Positions 15,527 to 23,896 of a DNA stretch of 24,783 bases are shown piece by piece; the stretch's first letter is position 1, and every line of letters starts with the position of its first letter. The DNA is from JBFHRE01 sp041591895. Its GTDB lineage: Bacteria > Actinomycetota > Acidimicrobiia > Spongiisociales > ZC4RG35. The notes under the pieces were generated by a model that had not been told where the DNA came from, searched no databases, and was given only the letters and a program-made list of their open reading frames with translations. The stretch is taken from positions 1 through 24,783 of the forward strand of contig JBFHRE010000020.1 of the NCBI GenBank assembly GCA_041591895.1, given 5' to 3'. Made by a program: the position numbers and the translations under genes.

Positions 15527-17545
15527 ATGACGGAATCGAAAACGTTCGCAGGTCGCGTGATCAGTGGCGACGGCGACCCCCTTGAAGTCGAGGTGGTCGT
15601 CGAGCGCGACCAGATCCGCATGACATCGAGTTCGACCGAGATCGCCGTTTGGCCGGTCGACGGATGCCATCTGGAGCGAGCCGGCGATGAAGGGTTCGAC
15701 ATCGGCGAAGACGGTGATGCCGTCCATTTCGAGCCCGACGATGTGGCCGGTTTCGGTGAGGTCGTCGAGCACGTTGCGGCCGGCACGCTGGCCGGCCTTT
15801 TTGTTCCGGCGCCGGCCTCCGACACCGCTTGGGCCGAACCTGACCTCCCTGACTCGGAGTCAGAGTTGCCTGTCACGCAGTCGGCCGACACGTCAAGGGC
15901 TGAGCCCGACCTGTCTTCTGCAGCACCAGAGTTGCCTGTCCCGCTCGACGGATCGGGACCCTTCGAGATCGATGTGACCCTCGCCGGCGACCCCGGCAGC
16001 GAGATTCAGATCGATCCAGGACCGGAAGACGCCGGCGTCGGCACCGGCTATCTCGACACGGTGGCGGAGGTCGATCTGGGCTTTCTACCGAACACCCCCC
16101 GAGAAGTCGAAGAGGCCGGGGAGGAAGCAGAAGTAGACGACCACGCGGACGAGTTGCTCGAACCCGATGCGGCCGACGAGGCCAATGACGGCCTGTCCGC
16201 CGATGTAGGCGGATCCGACCATGGAGAGGGGGAGAGCCGTGGCGCCGAAGATGACCCGGTGGTCGAGTTCGAGGGCACCCCGGAAGAGTCGGAACTCATC
16301 GGTTCCGATGAATCGGGTGCAGATGGCTCGCCCGGCTCCGAAATAGCCGACGAAGCCGCCGTGGGCGAGGATCCTGCCCCGTCCGTCATCGATGCTCCGG
16401 CAGGGGAGGTCATCGAGAACACCGACGATACTTCCGCCGGTGACGGCGCCGAAGAGCACGATCGCGCGCCGGTCGAGGCGTCGCTGACCGACCGTATCAA
16501 GTCGCTCGGGACCGAAAACGATGACGACGGAAGCGAGCTCAGAAGATCGTTCGGGCAGCGCCTGAGCCGGCGTCGAGTGGCGGCATCGCCGCCCCCGTCC
16601 CCGGCAGGTATCGATCCGGCCACCGCGCGGGCGGCTGACGACCCGCCCGGGCCTGCGGACGGCTCCGATGAGCTTTCGGCTGGTTCCGAGGGCATCGACC
16701 TCGAAGCGATCTCAGCCGGGGTGGCTCCGGCCGAGCCGGTTTCCGACACCGCCGCCCTGGCGGCGGCCGTGGATGCACTCCGGGAGCACGCGGAGCCGGC
16801 CGAGTTCGCCGGCACCACCGTTGCCGACACCATTCTCGAGGCCCAACGCTCCCTGCGCTCTTCGTCCTCCAAGGCATCCGAGCTGCCCAGTCGGCTCAAG
16901 AAAGCCGCCCTGTTCCTCGGAGCTGTGATCCTCCTTGGAGGTCTTGGACTCGGCGGCTATCTGGCGTTCCAGCTCCTCGTCTCATCGGATCCCGATACCC
17001 CACCCGCGACCACCCTGGCTGCCGGCGCCACTACGGTGCCATCGGTCACCGCCCCGCCGGCGACCGCCCTACCGACCACGACGGCAGTCCCGACGACCAC
17101 CATTCCGCCCCAGCCGACGGCGTTCGAGCTGAGTGCACCGGAATTCGTCGCTCGCTGGAATGACACTGCCGACGAGTTCAACCCGGTGTTGCGTTTGCCT
17201 TCCTTGCTTCCCGGCGATTTCGAGTTCGAACTGACTCCGTACATCGCCGCCGTTGGCTCGGTCGGCGACGGCGGATCGATCGACCAGATCAGTCTCCTCA
17301 TCGACCCCTCCGGCCCCACGGACTCCGACGTACTCGGCATCCAGGCGATGGGGATGATGATCGCTGCCGTGGATCCGAATCTGAGCGGACCCGAGCGGAA
17401 GGCCCTGTTGGCGGCGATGGGATTCGACGTCGAGAACCCAGCCCTGGTCGGAGTCGACGGGCTCTCTGCCCGCAACGGTGTCGAATACCGGCTGATCTTC
17501 GACAACGAAGCCGTCGAGTTGAGGTTCACGGCCTCAGCCGCTTGA
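15527..17545 (+). CDS. Large single-pass membrane protein with acidic disordered insert, second of a paralogue pair
   Basis: This 672-residue protein has the same plan as the one at 13814: N-terminal beta-rich domain (about 1-90; VWPVDGCHLE, DGDAVHFEPDD), membrane helix (about 459-483), Thr/Pro-rich linker (about 490-530) and C-terminal domain (about 532-672; FELSAPEFVARWN, DPSGP, MIAAVDP). It differs by about 350 extra residues before the helix: 95-315 is strongly acidic and low in complexity (Glu, Asp, Ser, Pro, Ala), and 335-352 is basic (RRSFGQRLSRRR). The insert is probably disordered and cytoplasmic. An in-frame GTG stands 3 nt upstream of the chosen ATG; AGG (15515-15517) is 9 nt before the ATG. 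The stop overlaps the convergent GH65 gene by 12 nt. The function is unknown. Confidence 0.8.
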   Translation: MTESKTFAGRVISGDGDPLEVEVVVERDQIRMTSSSTEIAVWPVDGCHLERAGDEGFDIGEDGDAVHFEPDDVAGFGEVVEHVAAGTLAGLFVPAPASDTAWAEPDLPDSESELPVTQSADTSRAEPDLSSAAPELPVPLDGSGPFEIDVTLAGDPGSEIQIDPGPEDAGVGTGYLDTVAEVDLGFLPNTPREVEEAGEEAEVDDHADELLEPDAADEANDGLSADVGGSDHGEGESRGAEDDPVVEFEGTPEESELIGSDESGADGSPGSEIADEAAVGEDPAPSVIDAPAGEVIENTDDTSAGDGAEEHDRAPVEASLTDRIKSLGTENDDDGSELRRSFGQRLSRRRVAASPPPSPAGIDPATARAADDPPGPADGSDELSAGSEGIDLEAISAGVAPAEPVSDTAALAAAVDALREHAEPAEFAGTTVADTILEAQRSLRSSSSKASELPSRLKKAALFLGAVILLGGLGLGGYLAFQLLVSSDPDTPPATTLAAGATTVPSVTAPPATALPTTTAVPTTTIPPQPTAFELSAPEFVARWNDTADEFNPVLRLPSLLPGDFEFELTPYIAAVGSVGDGGSIDQISLLIDPSGPTDSDVLGIQAMGMMIAAVDPNLSGPERKALLAAMGFDVENPALVGVDGLSARNGVEYRLIFDNEAVELRFTASAA

Positions 17546-19867
17546 TTCACTCCATCCGGATGTGTCGAAATCTCGCCGTTCGCCCTCAGCGAGACTCACC
17601 GGTCCGGACGGGAGCACGAACGAGACCGATCCTCCCCGGGCTTCGACACTCATCCGGTCGTGGACGACGTGGATCAGCATCAGGGTCCCGCGGTACGTCA
17701 TCCTGAAGCGGAGGCCGCGCCAGGTGGTCGGAAGCCTCGGCGACAGGTGAAGGTCCCCCCTTACCAGTCGGAGACCACAGAAACCCGACGTGAGGGCCAG
17801 CCACACGCCGCCGGCCGAGGCCATGTGAACCCCGTCGGTGGTGTTTCCCGCCAGGTCCGCCAGATCCATGAAGAGCGCCCGCGAGAAGTGCTCGATCGCG
17901 AGGCCCGATTGCCCGACCTCGGCGGCCATGATCGCCTGCACGCAGGCCGACAGTGACGAGTCGCCGGTGGTGATCGGGTCGTAGTACTCGAAGTTGCGAC
18001 GCTTGAGGTCGGGGGAGAACTCGTCTCCAAGCAGGAAGTCGGCGAGGATGACATCGGCCTGTTTCAACACCTGGAACCTGTAGATGACGAGGGGATGGAA
18101 GTTGAGCAGGAGTGGATAGGCCGACGCCGGGGTTCCTTCGAAGTCCCAGACCTCCTTCTCGAGGAAGTGGGCATCCTGAGGAGTTATACCGAGCTCGGCG
18201 TCGTGCGGGACGTACATGGCGTCGGCCGCCTTCCGCCATTCCGTTGGCTCGTCGTCGCCGATCTCGAGGTCACGACGGAGCTGTTCGAAGCGCTCCCGAT
18301 CCCGGGTTCGCAACTCGCTCACCACGTCGAATGCATACCGGAGGTTCATCCGCGCCATGGCGTTGGTGTAGGCGTTGTCGTCCACGAGGGCGGTGTACTC
18401 GTCGGGTCCGGTCACCCCGTAGATGTGGAAGCGGCCGGCCCGATAGAACCCGAGATCATGCCAGAGCCTGGCGGTTTCGACTGCGAGTTCGACGCCCACC
18501 TCCCAGAGCAGGTCCTCGTCGCCGGTCATCCACACGTACTGCCGAAGGGCATAGACGATGTCCGCATTGATGTGATATTGGGCGGTCCCGGCGAGGAAGT
18601 AGGCGGATGCCTCATCGCCGGTGATCGTTCGCCACGGGAACAGCGCTCCATCTTGTGCCAGCTCCGTCGCCCGCCTCCGGGCAGCCGGGAGGAGACTGTG
18701 GCGGAATCTGAGGATCTCCGCGGCCGCCGCCGGGTTGGTGGCGGCGAGGAACGGCAACACGTAGATCTCGGTGTCCCAGAAATAGTGGCCGTCGTATGCC
18801 TGGCCTGTCAGGCCTTTGGCGGGTATCGACCTCCCGTCGAGCAGGGCGCTGGCTTGATGGAGCTGGAAGAGTGTCCAGCGAATTGCCCGTTGGATCTCTG
18901 GGCCGGCGTCGACCTCGACATCGGAGGATTCCCAAAAGGCCCCGAGGCTTGCTTGCTGTTCGGCCACGAGCGTGTCGAACCCAGCTGCGCAAGCGGCATC
19001 GAGAGAGGCAGCCGCCATCTCTCGGGAGGGCTGCGGATCGCCGGTGCGATAGACCGCCAATTTGGTGAGCCCGACGGGCCGGTCGGGCTCGATCCGGCCG
19101 CTGAGCTCGAAGCCCAGAACGTCGGTGTTTCTGATCTGAGTGATCTCGGCGTCGATGCCATTCGCCAAGTGGTCGACGGCGGTGACCAGTGGGAGCCCGG
19201 ATGCCGACGTGGTCCAGGTCTGGACCACCCTCAGCTCGTCGAATCCGGCCGCCACCGGTTCCAGCACCCGGCGATCGAAGTGGAAGGCGCGGCGAGGATC
19301 GTGGACCTCTTCGGCATCGGTTTCGAGATCCTGGCGGTTGATTAGCAGCGATCTCATCCGGATGTCCACCGGGCGATCACTTTCGAGTGATACCTGGAAC
19401 GCGATGGTGTCTGCTCGTGCGAGCGACACGAGTCGGCGGTGGGATGCCCGGATCTCTGTTCCGGAAGCCGTACTCCAGGTCGTCCGCCGCTCGAGGACAC
19501 CGGTCCTGAAGTCGATCCATCTCTTGAATGAGGTGGAGGCATCCGGGCCCAGCTGCTCGCCGTCCACCTCGATCTCGATCGTCCCGGCATCCGGGATGTT
19601 GACGATCGTCTGTCCGGTGTGCGCGAACCCGTAGGCCGACTCGGGGTGCACGATCGGCCAGGTCTCGTGATAGCCGTTGAGGAATGTACCGAACGCGTGG
19701 ACGGGTCGACCTTCGTCGAGCGTTCCCCGGATCCCGAGATTGCCGTTGGACAGGGCGAAGATCGTCTCGGTGAGGTACACGAAGCGTGGGGCCCAGCGGT
19801 CCTCGACGAGTTGCCACGGATCATCCGGGTAGATGTCGGGAGGGAGGTCGGTGCGCGGGCTCTTCAC
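17534..19867 (-). CDS. Glycoside hydrolase family 65 alpha-glucoside phosphorylase
   Basis: The 777-residue protein is of usual length for GH65 phosphorylases of the maltose/trehalose/kojibiose group. The (alpha/alpha)6 domain shows GLTGQAYDGHYFWDTEIYVL, PWRTITGDEASAYF and YGVTGPDEYTALVDDNAYTN, with Glu490 as the catalytic acid, and TTGDSSLSACVQAI, a phosphate-binding segment. It should split an alpha-glucobiose with phosphate into beta-glucose-1-phosphate and glucose; which disaccharide is not decidable here. The GTG start (19867) overlaps the stop of the upstream beta-phosphoglucomutase gene as GTGA, so translation is probably coupled. The frame stays open a further 366 codons upstream, but that stretch is the shadow of the mutase gene. 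Neighbouring Rv3400/Rv3401 in M. tuberculosis, as I recall, have the same two-gene order. Confidence 0.93.
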   Translation of the reverse strand: MKSPRTDLPPDIYPDDPWQLVEDRWAPRFVYLTETIFALSNGNLGIRGTLDEGRPVHAFGTFLNGYHETWPIVHPESAYGFAHTGQTIVNIPDAGTIEIEVDGEQLGPDASTSFKRWIDFRTGVLERRTTWSTASGTEIRASHRRLVSLARADTIAFQVSLESDRPVDIRMRSLLINRQDLETDAEEVHDPRRAFHFDRRVLEPVAAGFDELRVVQTWTTSASGLPLVTAVDHLANGIDAEITQIRNTDVLGFELSGRIEPDRPVGLTKLAVYRTGDPQPSREMAAASLDAACAAGFDTLVAEQQASLGAFWESSDVEVDAGPEIQRAIRWTLFQLHQASALLDGRSIPAKGLTGQAYDGHYFWDTEIYVLPFLAATNPAAAAEILRFRHSLLPAARRRATELAQDGALFPWRTITGDEASAYFLAGTAQYHINADIVYALRQYVWMTGDEDLLWEVGVELAVETARLWHDLGFYRAGRFHIYGVTGPDEYTALVDDNAYTNAMARMNLRYAFDVVSELRTRDRERFEQLRRDLEIGDDEPTEWRKAADAMYVPHDAELGITPQDAHFLEKEVWDFEGTPASAYPLLLNFHPLVIYRFQVLKQADVILADFLLGDEFSPDLKRRNFEYYDPITTGDSSLSACVQAIMAAEVGQSGLAIEHFSRALFMDLADLAGNTTDGVHMASAGGVWLALTSGFCGLRLVRGDLHLSPRLPTTWRGLRFRMTYRGTLMLIHVVHDRMSVEARGGSVSFVLPSGPVSLAEGERRDFDTSGWSESSG

Positions 19868-20589
19868 CGGAGGTCCTCGACCACTTCGGAGAGGTCTGAA
19901 ACGACCCGGTGTGCTCCGGCTGCCACGAGCTCGCCCGGATCGACCTCCCGAGCAACTCCGAGCACCAGCCCGAAGCCTCCGGACCTGCCCGCCGCCACCC
20001 CGGAGATCGCGTCTTCGACCACCACGCAGTCGGAAGCCTGGAGGCCGAGCAGAGATGACGCGGCCAGGAAGGTGGACGGGTCGGGCTTGCCGGGAAGGGA
20101 CTCGCGGGCGGCGACGATCCCGTCGATCACCATTTGCGGCCGGCCGGCCAACCCGGCGGCATCGAGGACGTCCGTTGCGTTGGCGCTCGAGGAGACCACG
20201 GCCCAGGGTGTGCCCCGCTCGTCCAGGAGATCGATCAAGGCAAGCGAACCCGGATAGGGATCTATGCCGTCGCGGGTGAGAACGGTTCGAAAGGCGCGGT
20301 TCTTGGCGTTGCCGACGGCCTGGATCGTCTCGAGTCCGCCCGCATCGTCGGGCGATCCCTCGGGCAGATCGATGTTGCGGGAGGAGAGGAAGCTGCGGAC
20401 ACCGTCGTAGCGAGGCTTGCCGTCGACGTACGCCAGATAGTCCTCCTCGGTGAATCCGCGGCTCTGGTCGAGGCGGTCGAGGAGCGCGTCGAATGTCTCC
20501 TTCCAGGCGGCCCGATGAACGACAGCGGTTGGCGTGAGTACACCGTCGAGGTCGAAGAGAAAGGCTTTGGCGTCGGCAGGGTGGAGCAT
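19864..20589 (-). CDS. Beta-phosphoglucomutase, HAD family
   Basis: The 241-residue HAD-superfamily protein has FLFDLDGVLTP with nucleophile Asp13 and acid/base Asp15, a helical cap with VDGKPRYDGVRSFL, the second motif Ser134 (VVSSSANATD), Lys168 (LPGKPDPSTF) and the acidic pair Glu192-Asp193 (VVEDAISG). It should convert beta-glucose-1-phosphate to glucose-6-phosphate, directly using the product of the GH65 phosphorylase encoded next. The two genes overlap by 4 nt, mutase first. The ATG has no clear Shine-Dalgarno; TACCCT (20604-20599) lies 9 nt upstream and could be a -10 giving a very short leader. It is divergent from the two-component regulator gene. Confidence 0.92.
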   Translation of the reverse strand: MLHPADAKAFLFDLDGVLTPTAVVHRAAWKETFDALLDRLDQSRGFTEEDYLAYVDGKPRYDGVRSFLSSRNIDLPEGSPDDAGGLETIQAVGNAKNRAFRTVLTRDGIDPYPGSLALIDLLDERGTPWAVVSSSANATDVLDAAGLAGRPQMVIDGIVAARESLPGKPDPSTFLAASSLLGLQASDCVVVEDAISGVAAGRSGGFGLVLGVAREVDPGELVAAGAHRVVSDLSEVVEDLR

Positions 20590-20681
20590 TCGGGAGGCAG
20601 GGTAGATGGCCGGGGCCGTCTTTCGATCGGCGTTCGATTCGGCGACTCGGTGGATTGCGATCGTCGGTCCCGGGTGGGCAC

Positions 20682-20711
20682 TTGCCCGGTGCGGATCCGT
20701 CCGGCGATGAT
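20682..20711 (+). promoter_or_regulatory. Promoter of the response regulator gene (leaderless)
   Basis: TTGCCC (20682-20687) is followed after 18 nt by GATGAT (20706-20711), then 6 nt and the ATG at 20718. No Shine-Dalgarno is visible. The -10 lacks the initial T, so this is a moderate match. Confidence 0.4.
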
Positions 20712-20717
20712 TGTGCG

Positions 20718-21410
20718 ATGCGCATTCTGGTCGTGGAGGACGAAGTGGATCTCGCCGAGGCGGTGATTCGAGGCCTGCGCCGGCGCGGGCACGCCGTCGA
20801 CGGTGCCGCCCGCGTCGTCGAAGCGGAGCAGAAGATTGCTTCAGCCGAGTACGACCTCCTCATTCTCGATTGGGGTCTGCCGGACGGCAGCGGACTCGAT
20901 CTGTGCAGGGCAGTGGCGAACTCGGAGGTGGCGATGTTCACCGAAGTCCGCCCGCGCATTCTCATGCTGACCGCCCGCGATGCCGTGTCTGACCGGGTGG
21001 ATGGACTCGACGCCGGGGCCGACGACTATCTCGTCAAGCCGTTTGCCTTTGCCGAATTGGAGGCGCGAGTGCGGGCGCTCCTACGCCGCGACGCCGAGGA
21101 GGGTGCCCCGGTGCTGGAGGTCGCAGGGGTACGGCTGGACCCGAGCCGGTTCCTCGCCGAACGGGACGGAAACCGGCTCGATCTCACGGTGAAGGAATTC
21201 GCAGTGCTGGAGTTCTTTCTGCGACGGCCCGACCACGTCTTGAGTCAGGAGACGCTTCTCGAACACTGCTGGGACGAGATGGCGGATCCGTTCACCAACA
21301 CGGTTCGGGTCACGGTTTCCAATTTGAGGAAGAAACTCGGTCCGCCATCGCTGATCGAGACCGTTCCCAACCGCGGGTACGTACTCCGTACCGCTTTACC
21401 TGCCGATTAG
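20718..21410 (+). CDS. OmpR/PhoB-family response regulator
   Basis: The 230-residue protein has a receiver domain (1-120) with the acidic pair Glu7-Asp8, phospho-acceptor Asp51 (LLILDWGLPDGSG), Thr in MLTARD and Lys in YLVKPFAFAEL. A winged-helix DNA-binding domain (about 130-228) follows, with LDLTVKEFAVLEFFLRRP, VRVTVSNLRKKLG and IETVPNRGYVLR. It binds DNA as a phosphorylated dimer and is presumably controlled by the kinase encoded 25 nt downstream. The frame is open further upstream, but MRILVVEDE is the family N-terminus. With the kinase and HtrA protease genes that follow, the order recalls mprA-mprB-pepD of mycobacteria, which responds to envelope stress; the assignment by synteny is inference. 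Confidence 0.94.
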   Translation: MRILVVEDEVDLAEAVIRGLRRRGHAVDGAARVVEAEQKIASAEYDLLILDWGLPDGSGLDLCRAVANSEVAMFTEVRPRILMLTARDAVSDRVDGLDAGADDYLVKPFAFAELEARVRALLRRDAEEGAPVLEVAGVRLDPSRFLAERDGNRLDLTVKEFAVLEFFLRRPDHVLSQETLLEHCWDEMADPFTNTVRVTVSNLRKKLGPPSLIETVPNRGYVLRTALPAD

Positions 21411-21435
21411 TGAGGCGTCCCTAGCCTGGCAGGCG

Positions 21436-22581
21436 ATGACGCTGCGCCATTTCGTCCGCTCGGTTCGATTCCGGCTCGCTCTGACCGCCTCGGCGGTGGT
21501 CTTCGGCACCGGCGCCGTGGCGATCGGAGCGGTGTACCTCGTCCTTCGCTCCTACCTCCAGAGCGAGACGATCACCCGCTACCGCGTCGAAGGCGAAGTG
21601 ATGCGCGTCGGAGGGCGGGTGTTCGTCGTTCCCAGGCAGGTGACCCCCGAGCAAGTGCAGTCAGTGGAGGCCGTCTATCGGCAGCTGATTCTCAATCGGG
21701 TCACCCTCATGGTGCTCGTGTCGCTGGGCGTGTTGTTCGTCGTCAGCGTCGTGATGGGCTGGATGAGTGCCGGGCGCACGCTCCGACCGCTGGGCGAGAT
21801 GACCCGGGTTGCCAACGACATTCAGGCCAGGGACCTCAGTCGGAGGATCGAGGTTCGGGTTCCGGACGACGAGCTCGGACAGCTGGCCTCCACCTTCAAC
21901 GCGATGCTCGATCGGCTCCAGAGGGCATTCGACCAGCAAAAGGTCTTCCTGGCGCAGACCTCCCATGATCTGCGCACGCCCTTGGCGGTCATGAGGTCCA
22001 ACCTGGAGGTGACACTCGACGACCCACAGGCGAACGTCGAAGACTGGCGTTCCACGGCCGCGGTGGTGGTCAAGGCCGGGGAGCGAATGTCGGAGATGAT
22101 CGACTCGTTGTTGACATCTGCGCGTTTCGAGGCCGGGGCGAGCGAGTCGACCGAGGTCGATCTGGTCCTTTTGGCCTCCGAACTGGCCGAAGAGGCCAGG
22201 GCCCGGATCGAGGTCGAACCCTATGAAGGATCGGGCTCGGTCGTCGTGCACGGCAACCGGCCGGCTTTGGAGCGGGCGGTCGGCAACCTGATCGAGAACG
22301 CCATCGACGCCGCCGGAGGTCCCCTGGCGGTTGTGGCCGGCCGGGAGGGCGAGTGGGGATATGTGGCGGTGGCCGACCGGGGACCGGGATTCGATCCCGA
22401 TTTCCTGCGGGCCAGTCCCGGGCTCGGGCTGGCCATCGTCAAGCGGGTGGCCGAGGCACACGGTGGTTTGGTTGAGATGGTTCCGAGGGTTGGAGGAGGG
22501 ACCGTTGTGGTGCTCTTCATTCCTCCGGTGGATGTCGTTCCCCAGATGCCACCCGTCTCGGTCCGACTCGGTGACCTCTGA
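21436..22581 (+). CDS. Sensor histidine kinase (HAMP, HisKA, HATPase)
   Basis: The 381-residue kinase has two membrane helices (about 13-38 and 88-110) around a short external loop of about 50 residues, a HAMP domain (about 110-165), an H-box with His177 (FLAQTSHDLRTPLAVM), an N-box (NLIENAIDAAG), a G1 box (ADRGPGFD) and a G2 box (GLGLAIVKRV). The loop is too short for a known ligand-binding fold, so sensing may be through the membrane or a partner. It is the likely partner of the regulator 25 nt upstream. The ATG follows TAGCCT by 8 nt and GGCAGG by 2 nt, so it may have its own start or depend on the upstream gene. It is followed by the HtrA protease gene after 79 nt. Confidence 0.93.
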   Translation: MTLRHFVRSVRFRLALTASAVVFGTGAVAIGAVYLVLRSYLQSETITRYRVEGEVMRVGGRVFVVPRQVTPEQVQSVEAVYRQLILNRVTLMVLVSLGVLFVVSVVMGWMSAGRTLRPLGEMTRVANDIQARDLSRRIEVRVPDDELGQLASTFNAMLDRLQRAFDQQKVFLAQTSHDLRTPLAVMRSNLEVTLDDPQANVEDWRSTAAVVVKAGERMSEMIDSLLTSARFEAGASESTEVDLVLLASELAEEARARIEVEPYEGSGSVVVHGNRPALERAVGNLIENAIDAAGGPLAVVAGREGEWGYVAVADRGPGFDPDFLRASPGLGLAIVKRVAEAHGGLVEMVPRVGGGTVVVLFIPPVDVVPQMPPVSVRLGDL

Positions 22582-22660
22582 GCTCCTTTACCGGACGTTT
22601 AGCTCGCATCCGGCAAAGTCGGGTGGAGTCAGGTTTGTGTAGGAGTCGCAGGAGACCATC

Positions 22661-23800
22661 ATGAGTGACATGTCCGAATCCCCGCAGCCGGAGCCGAGCG
22701 CCCGGCGAAAGGCCTCGCGTTGGTCGGCCCTCCTGGGTGTCGTAGCGCTCTTCGGATCGGGTGTGGGCATCGGATATCTGTTCACGTCCGCGCCGGTGCC
22801 GGCCACCACGACGACCTCGGTGACCGTCAGCGACGTCACGTTCACGACCGACCCGGTGCAACCACCGGCCACGGCTGGGGACCCTTCGACCTTCGACACC
22901 GACGAGCCGATCGCCGACGTGGCCGAGGCGCTGCTTCCCAGCATCGTCCAGATCCAGGTGCGGGGGGTGGCCGGTTCCATCGGAGGAGGTGTCGGCTCGG
23001 GTGTGATCTACGACGCCAACGGATACGTCCTCACCGCAGCTCACGTGGTCGAGGGCGCTGTGAGTGTCGAGGTGCGGTTGTACGACGGCACCGTGCTCGA
23101 TGCGGAAGTCATCGGCACCGACACCACCAATGACATCGCGGTGGTCGAAGTCGACCTCGGGACCACCGACCGATCGTTGGTGGCGGCTCCCCTCGCCCTG
23201 GGTGACCGGCCCCGGGTCGGCCAGGTGGCGATCGCCCTCGGGAGCCCTTGGGGACTCGATTCCACCGTCACATCGGGCATCGTGAGCGCCGTGGATCGGA
23301 GTCTCGACAGCCCCATCGGGGGTGTCCCGCGCTCGATGCTCCAAACCGACGCCGCCATCAACCCCGGAAATTCCGGCGGGCCTCTTGCCGATCGGAACGG
23401 ACGCGTGATCGGGATCAATGTCTCGATCTTCACCGAATCGGGTGCGTCCGACGGGGTTGGGTTCGCGGTGCCGATCGATCGGGCGTATCGGGTGGCGGAG
23501 GCGATCCGTTCGGGCGGCGAGTTCGTCCCTGGGTTCCTGGGCGTTCGCGGGGACAACGCGCCCACCGGGTCCGCGGCCGGCGCCGTGATCGTCGAAGTGA
23601 CCCCGGGTTCGGGCGCAGAGGCAGCCGGTCTCGAAGTCGATGACCTCGTAACCGCCGTGGACGGCTTGCCCGTGACCGGGATCGTCGATCTGGCGGCCCG
23701 GATCCGCGATCGGGAGGCCGGCGACGTCGTCACCCTCACGGTCGAGCGCGACGGCGAGACGCTGACACTCGAGGCGATGTTGACGGCGAACCCGAGCTGA
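22661..23800 (+). CDS. Membrane-anchored HtrA/DegP-type serine protease with PDZ domain
   Basis: The 379-residue protein has one N-terminal membrane helix (about 24-42), a Thr-rich linker, a trypsin-like domain (about 85-280) with catalytic triad His128 (LTAAHVV), Asp158 (TNDIAVVEV) and Ser238 (NPGNSGGPL), and one PDZ domain (about 285-375; FLGVRGDN, GAEAAGLEVDDLVTAVDG). It is the usual length for actinobacterial HtrA/PepD proteins and should act outside the membrane in quality control of envelope proteins. GGAG lies 6 nt before the ATG. Its place after a response regulator and a kinase matches the mycobacterial mprAB-pepD order, so its expression is probably under that two-component system, and it may feed back on it. 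A hairpin with a GTTTT tail follows. Confidence 0.94.
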   Translation: MSDMSESPQPEPSARRKASRWSALLGVVALFGSGVGIGYLFTSAPVPATTTTSVTVSDVTFTTDPVQPPATAGDPSTFDTDEPIADVAEALLPSIVQIQVRGVAGSIGGGVGSGVIYDANGYVLTAAHVVEGAVSVEVRLYDGTVLDAEVIGTDTTNDIAVVEVDLGTTDRSLVAAPLALGDRPRVGQVAIALGSPWGLDSTVTSGIVSAVDRSLDSPIGGVPRSMLQTDAAINPGNSGGPLADRNGRVIGINVSIFTESGASDGVGFAVPIDRAYRVAEAIRSGGEFVPGFLGVRGDNAPTGSAAGAVIVEVTPGSGAEAAGLEVDDLVTAVDGLPVTGIVDLAARIRDREAGDVVTLTVERDGETLTLEAMLTANPS

Positions 23801-23810
23801 ACCCCGTCTG

Positions 23811-23866
23811 CCAGCTACCAGTCGCCAGCTACCAGTCGCCAGCTACCAGTCGCCAGCAGACGGTCG
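23811..23866. repeat. 14-nt tandem direct repeat (3 exact units and a degenerate fourth)
   Basis: CCAGCTACCAGTCG occurs exactly at 23811-23824, 23825-23838 and 23839-23852; a fourth unit (23853-23866) matches at 10 of 14 positions. The array starts 10 nt after the HtrA stop. Downstream GCTGGCTGGT (23931-23940) can pair with the ACCAG-tcg-CCAGC of any unit, giving 10 bp around a 3-nt bulge. No spacers are present, so it is not a CRISPR array. Confidence 0.85.
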
Positions 23867-23872
23867 CCAGTC

Positions 23873-23896
23873 AACCGTCTTCGGATGACGGGTTTT
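23873..23896 (+). terminator. Terminator after the HtrA gene
   Basis: CCGTC (23875-23879) pairs with GACGG (23887-23891) around a 7-nt loop and is followed by GTTTT; with one bulged G the stem extends by two A-U pairs. An alternative 7-bp stem AGACGGT/ACCGTCT (23858-23864 with 23874-23880) competes with it. Confidence 0.6.

Noticed and set aside
18095..19345. Open frame of 416 codons on the plus strand opposite GH65
   Set aside because: Antisense to a gene with a full set of GH65 motifs; no start signal or domain.
19868..20965. N-terminal extension of the GH65 frame by 366 codons
   Set aside because: It lies over the beta-phosphoglucomutase gene in another frame, its translation is Arg/Pro-rich and domainless, and the family N-terminus starts at the GTG that overlaps the mutase stop.
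22591..22613. Inverted repeat CCGGA/TCCGG between the kinase and htrA
   Set aside because: Arms are only 5 bp with a 13-nt loop and no U-tract in a GC-rich background; too weak to call an operator or terminator.
23811..23866. CRISPR array
   Set aside because: Repeat units are 14 nt and contiguous, with no spacers and no cas gene nearby.
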